Assembly (NCBI GenBank): GCA_030039615.1
Contig: JASHVF010000194.1
Coordinates: forward strand, 1-9,483
Reading direction: 5' to 3'
Length of the DNA: 9,483 nt
Source: Gammaproteobacteria bacterium
GTDB taxonomy: Bacteria > Pseudomonadota > Gammaproteobacteria > Steroidobacterales > Steroidobacteraceae
Shown: in pieces, positions 6,411 through 9,483 of the stretch
Layout: the number at the start of each line of letters is the position of its first letter
Numbering within the stretch: the stretch's first letter is position 1
Notes under the pieces: model-generated
The model's database searches: none
The model's input: the letters and a program-made list of their open reading frames with translations, nothing else
What the model was told of the DNA's origin: nothing
Program-made: the position numbers and the translations under genes

Positions 6411-7486
6411 GCAGCACGCCGGCCGGCGCGGCGCGCACGCCCACCGTCGTCCTCGGCGGTACCGGCTACGTGGCGGGGGAGCTGCTGCGCCTGATCGCCG
6501 GCCATCCGCATCTCGAGCTGCGCGCCGTGATGTCGGAGGGCTCGTCCGGTGAGCCGCTGGCAGTCGCGTTCCCGCACCTGGTGTCGGCCTATCCGCAGAC
6601 GTGCTTCAGTGCCCTGACCGAAGTGGCGCGGCTGCTCGCCGAGACGCCGGGCGCGGCGCTGTTCTCGGCCGCGCCCCATGGTGTCTCTGCGGGTCTCATC
6701 GAGTCGCTGCTCGCCGCCAGCGCGCGCAGCGGCAGCCGCGCGCGCGTGGTCGACATTTCCGCCGACTTCCGCTACCCGACTTCGGAAGCCTACGCCGCGG
6801 TCTACGGTCACGCGCACGGCGCCCCCGCTCTGCTCAAGGACTTCAGCTGCGCGCTGCCCGAGCACCTCGCAGAGCTCAGGACCGCGCACGTCGGCCATCC
6901 CGGCTGCTTCGCCACCGCGGTGCTGCTCGCCGCGGTGCCGCTGCTCGCGCTCGGGCTCGTCGAGCCGGCGCTGTACGTGAGCGGCGTCACCGGCAGCACC
7001 GGCTCGGGCCGCAAGCCGGTCGAGGGCACGCATCATCCGCTGCGCCACGGCGATCTCTACGGCTACAACATCCTCGCCCACCGCCACGCGCCCGAGATCG
7101 TCGCCTGCGCGCGCGCCGCCAGCGGCGTCGAGGCCGAACTCGCCTTCGTGCCGCATTCGGGGCCGTTCGCGCGCGGCATTCACGTCACGGTACAGGCACG
7201 CCTGACGCGCACGCTGGACGGCGCGCAGGCGCGCGGCGCGCTCCAGGAGTACTACGCGCGCGCGCCGTTCGTGCGGGTGAGCGAACGCGCCCCGCATATC
7301 AAGGAGGTCGCCGCCAGCAACTACGCGCATCTCTCGGCGGCCGCCAACGGCCGCACCATCGCGGTGATGTGCGCGATCGACAACCTCGTCAAGGGCGCCG
7401 CGGGCGGTGCCGTGCAGTGGATGAACCGCATGTTGAGCCTCCCGGAGACCGCCGGGCTCACACAACCGGCCCCGGGCTGGACCTGA
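6407..7486 (+). CDS. argC: N-acyl-gamma-glutamyl-phosphate reductase
   Basis: This 359-residue enzyme reduces N-acyl-glutamyl 5-phosphate to the semialdehyde with NADPH, the third step of arginine synthesis. The N-terminal Rossmann motif GGTGYVAGELLRL starts near residue 17. The catalytic cysteine is Cys167 in VGHPGCFATA, close to the family signature. STGSGRKP near 197 follows, and His250 in VPHSGPFARGIHVT is the likely catalytic base. The C-terminal NYAH and AIDNLVKGAAGGAVQWMN segment is typical. It is slightly longer than the common 310-350 residues. By recall, the TGSTGSGRKP...H...YN...HRHAPEI stretch resembles Bacteroidetes-type ArgC. Start ATG 6407 overlaps the preceding stop as ATGA and has no clear ribosome binding site, so it is probably translated by coupling. 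Whether its acyl group is acetyl or succinyl cannot be read from ArgC. Confidence 0.95.
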   Translation: MSSTPAGAARTPTVVLGGTGYVAGELLRLIAGHPHLELRAVMSEGSSGEPLAVAFPHLVSAYPQTCFSALTEVARLLAETPGAALFSAAPHGVSAGLIESLLAASARSGSRARVVDISADFRYPTSEAYAAVYGHAHGAPALLKDFSCALPEHLAELRTAHVGHPGCFATAVLLAAVPLLALGLVEPALYVSGVTGSTGSGRKPVEGTHHPLRHGDLYGYNILAHRHAPEIVACARAASGVEAELAFVPHSGPFARGIHVTVQARLTRTLDGAQARGALQEYYARAPFVRVSERAPHIKEVAASNYAHLSAAANGRTIAVMCAIDNLVKGAAGGAVQWMNRMLSLPETAGLTQPAPGWT

Positions 7487-7499
7487 AAGAACAAGAGCC

Positions 7500-8720
7500 A
7501 TGCCGAAGAAAAGCCAGACGGCATCCGCGAGCGGCACGCGCGCGGCCCTCAAGAGTCCGGGGAAGACCGAGCTCAGGCCCCCGGCGCGCGATTTCCAGGC
7601 GCAGGTGTTCGCGCAGTACCCGCTCGAGGTCGCGAGCGCCTCGGGAGTGTGGCTCATGAACACCCGCGGCGAGCGGGTGCTCGACCTCTATGGCGGGCAC
7701 GCAGTCGCGGGCCTCGGCTACGCGCACCCGGCGTGGAGCGCGGCGCTCGCGGAGCAGGCGCAGACCTGCCAGTTCCAGAGCAACGCCGTGGCGATGCAGG
7801 TGCGTGCCAAGGCGGCGCGCCGCCTGGTGCGCTTCTCCAAGCTGCCCTTCGGCAGCGTGTTCTTCGTCAACAGCGGCGCCGAGGCGAACGAGAACGCGCT
7901 CAAGGTGGCGCTGCGCATGACCGGCCGCGCGCACGTCGCGGCGGTCGAAGGCGGCTTTCACGGGCGTACCGCGGCCGCCGGTGCCGTGACCTGGGGCGCG
8001 CAGGCGAAGTGGTACGGCTTCCCACGCACGCCCTTCGACGTGAGCTTCATCCCGCGCGGCGCGAGCGGCGCCATCGCCGAGCACGTCACGACCGACACCG
8101 CCGCGGTGATCGTCGAGCCGGTGCAGGGACTCGCCGGCGCGGTGCCGCTGGGATCCGCGTTCCTGGCGACGTTGCGCGCGCGCTGCGACGAGGTCGGCGC
8201 GCTGCTCATCTTCGACGAGGTGCAGTGCGGCATGGGTCGCACCGGCGAGCCGTTCGCGGCCAACCTCTACAGTGTGCGGCCCGACATGCTCACCGCCGCC
8301 AAGGCACTCGGCAACGGCTTCCCGGTGGCGGCGCTGCTGATGTCACCGATGGTGTCGGCGTCGCTCAGGACCGAATCCCTCGGCACCACCTTCGGCGGCG
8401 GGCCGATGGCGTGCGCGGCGGTGAATGCGGTGCTGGCGGCGATCCGCGAGCAGCGCCTGCTCGAGCGGGTGCGGCGCCTGAGCGCCTACATCCGCCGCAG
8501 CTGCCTTGTCGGCCCCGTGAGCGCCGTACAGGGCGAGGGACTGCTGCTCGGCCTGCGCACCACGCGTGCGGCGAAGGAGATCCAGGCGGAGCTGCTCGAG
8601 TGCGGCATCCTCACCGGCACCTCGAGCGACGCCCACGTGGTGCGCCTGCTGCCGCCCTACATCCTCGAGGAGCAGCACGTCGACCTGCTGCGCGATGCCC
8701 TCAAGGATCTCGACCCATGA
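7500..8720 (+). CDS. argD: N-acylornithine aminotransferase (class III, PLP-dependent)
   Basis: This 406-residue enzyme transaminates N-acyl-glutamate semialdehyde with glutamate to N-acylornithine. The family motifs appear in order: LDLYGGHAV at 61-69, NSGAEANENALK from 124, FHGRT at 153-157, the cofactor-ring aspartate Asp239 in FDEVQCGMGRTG, PLP lysine Lys268 in AAKALGNGFP, and TTFGGGPMACAA near 296-307. This last motif has Gly where many ArgD proteins have Asn (GGNP). The C-terminus (GILTGTSSDAHVVRLLPPYIL) looks like ArgD of Bacteroidetes acyl-citrulline pathways, by recall. An N-terminal Lys/Ser-rich extension of about 25 residues precedes the fold. It starts 13 nt after argC with only a weak purine-rich upstream stretch, and its stop overlaps the next start (ATGA). 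GABA or other omega-aminotransferases share the fold, but the operon fixes the assignment. The acyl specificity (acetyl or succinyl) is undetermined. Confidence 0.93.
   Translation: MPKKSQTASASGTRAALKSPGKTELRPPARDFQAQVFAQYPLEVASASGVWLMNTRGERVLDLYGGHAVAGLGYAHPAWSAALAEQAQTCQFQSNAVAMQVRAKAARRLVRFSKLPFGSVFFVNSGAEANENALKVALRMTGRAHVAAVEGGFHGRTAAAGAVTWGAQAKWYGFPRTPFDVSFIPRGASGAIAEHVTTDTAAVIVEPVQGLAGAVPLGSAFLATLRARCDEVGALLIFDEVQCGMGRTGEPFAANLYSVRPDMLTAAKALGNGFPVAALLMSPMVSASLRTESLGTTFGGGPMACAAVNAVLAAIREQRLLERVRRLSAYIRRSCLVGPVSAVQGEGLLLGLRTTRAAKEIQAELLECGILTGTSSDAHVVRLLPPYILEEQHVDLLRDALKDLDP
8703..8707 (+). promoter_or_regulatory. Ribosome binding site of argF' inside the argD end
   Basis: AAGGA lies 9 nt before ATG 8717. 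With the ATGA overlap it supports that start and coupled translation of the aminotransferase and the transcarbamylase. Confidence 0.5.
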
Positions 8721-9483
8721 AGCGCTTCCTCGATCTCGCCGACTTCAGCCGCGACGAGGTCCTCGCGCTGCTCGAGCTCGCGCGGCGCCTCGAGACACGG
8801 CCCGAGCCGCGGGCGCTTGCCGGCAGGATCCTGGGACTGCTGTTCTTCAACCCCTCGCTGCGCACGCTCGCCTCCTTCCAGGCGGCGATGGCGCGCCTCG
8901 GCGGCAGCTGCTTCGTCATCAACCCGGGACACGGCAGCTGGGTGCTCGAGACGCGGCGCGGCGCGGTGATGGACGGCGCCGCCGCCGAGCATGTGCGCGA
9001 GGCGATTCCGGCGCTCGCCTCCTACTGCGACGCGCTCGGCATCCGTGTGTTCGCCGAGGGGCGCGATCTCGCCAGCGATCTCGCCGAGATCACCTTCAAC
9101 AGCATGGCCGAGCTCACCGAAAAGCCGCTCATCAACCTCGAGTCGGCGCTCAACCATCCCTGCCAGGCGCTCGCCGACTGGAAGACCATGGACGATCTCG
9201 GCGTGGCGCGCGGCGGGCGCTTCGTGCTCTCCTGGGCCTGGCATCCGCGCGCGCTGCCGCTGGCCGTGCCGGCCGCGGCGCTGCACATGGCGTGCCTGCG
9301 CGGCATGCAGGTGACCGTGCTGCGCCCGGAAGGCTTCGCGCTCCCCGACCCGGTGATGGAGCGCGCGCGACGCGCGGCGGTGCATTCGGGCGGCACGCTG
9401 CGCGAGACCAGCGACCGCGCCGAGGCGCTCGCCGGCGCCGACATCCTCTACGTCAAGGAGTGGGGCGCGACCGCCTGCTACGG
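8717..9483 (+). CDS. argF': N-acylornithine carbamoyltransferase (acetyl- or succinyl-), 3' end missing
   Basis: The first 255 residues are visible; the gene runs off the right edge. The enzyme transfers the carbamoyl group of carbamoyl phosphate to N-acylornithine, giving N-acylcitrulline, in place of ordinary OTCase. The carbamoyl-phosphate motif FFNPSLRT is at 43-50. Trp75 lies in the 80s-type loop, LETRRGAVMDG at 78-87, HPCQ at 147-150, and WAWHPRALPLAVP from 173, a loop shared with acylornithine enzymes rather than OTCase. Ala90 (in MDGAAAEH) aligns, by recall, with Glu92 of the X. campestris acetylornithine enzyme and Pro90 of the B. fragilis succinylornithine enzyme; that site sets acyl specificity. 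LETRRG, the YCDALGIR segment and HPRxLPxAVP look closer to the Bacteroides enzyme. The specificity is therefore left open, with a lean to succinyl. The C-terminal domain with the modified lysine is outside the window. Confidence 0.9.
   Translation, partial: MKRFLDLADFSRDEVLALLELARRLETRPEPRALAGRILGLLFFNPSLRTLASFQAAMARLGGSCFVINPGHGSWVLETRRGAVMDGAAAEHVREAIPALASYCDALGIRVFAEGRDLASDLAEITFNSMAELTEKPLINLESALNHPCQALADWKTMDDLGVARGGRFVLSWAWHPRALPLAVPAAALHMACLRGMQVTVLRPEGFALPDPVMERARRAAVHSGGTLRETSDRAEALAGADILYVKEWGATACY

Noticed and set aside
6122..7663. Long open frame (513 codons) on the minus strand opposite argC
   Set aside because: It is Arg/Ala/Gly-rich with no recognisable domain, spans the borders of three well-identified + strand genes, and is the kind of antisense frame that high-GC codon use leaves open.
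1..9483. tRNA, rRNA, CRISPR arrays, insertion sequences, attachment sites
   Set aside because: I saw no cloverleaf, regularly spaced repeats, transposase motifs or terminal inverted repeats; coding density is nearly complete and the longest gene-free stretch is about 119 bp.

Overview
The window is very GC-rich DNA (clearly above 60% G+C by eye). It most likely comes from a gammaproteobacterium of the Xanthomonadales/Nevskiales/Steroidobacter kind. The evidence is a TamB-type outer-membrane assembly protein, a secreted DUF3617 protein, a hexameric-type ArgR with E. coli-like tandem ARG boxes, and an arginine pathway using an N-acylornithine transcarbamylase (ArgF'). The taxonomic call is an inference; no rRNA or tRNA is present.

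Layout. Positions 1-3017 hold the 3' part of tamB (+), whose start lies left of the window. It converges, with an 11-bp gap, on a small exported DUF3617 protein (3029-3499, -). A 119-bp divergent intergenic region (3500-3618) carries a putative promoter for the DUF3617 gene and, next to argR, two 18-bp ARG boxes separated by 3 bp. From 3619 to the right edge runs one tight + strand operon: argR, argG, an uncharacterised P-loop protein, argC, argD and argF' (cut by the window end). The gaps or overlaps are 4, about 4, -4, 13 and -4 bp.

How the genes work together. ArgC, ArgD and ArgF' take an N-acyl-glutamyl phosphate to N-acyl-citrulline. ArgG joins citrulline to aspartate after a deacylase, which is not in the window. 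ArgR, the first gene, is expected to repress the whole operon, itself included, when arginine is plentiful. No acyltransferase (argA/argJ), kinase (argB), deacylase or argH is seen here; they may lie to the right.

Most interesting points. (1) The protein between argG and argC has a BioD/DUF1611-like P-loop domain behind an unfamiliar N-terminal domain. It sits in a pathway whose N-acyl-glutamate-forming step is missing here, so it is a candidate for that step or for regulating it. (2) ArgF' has Ala90 where, by my alignment from memory, acetylornithine enzymes have Glu and succinylornithine enzymes have Pro. The acyl group used (succinyl or acetyl) is therefore open, and several neighbouring motifs look closer to the Bacteroides succinyl-type enzyme. 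(3) The tandem ARG boxes are well formed and in the classic geometry.
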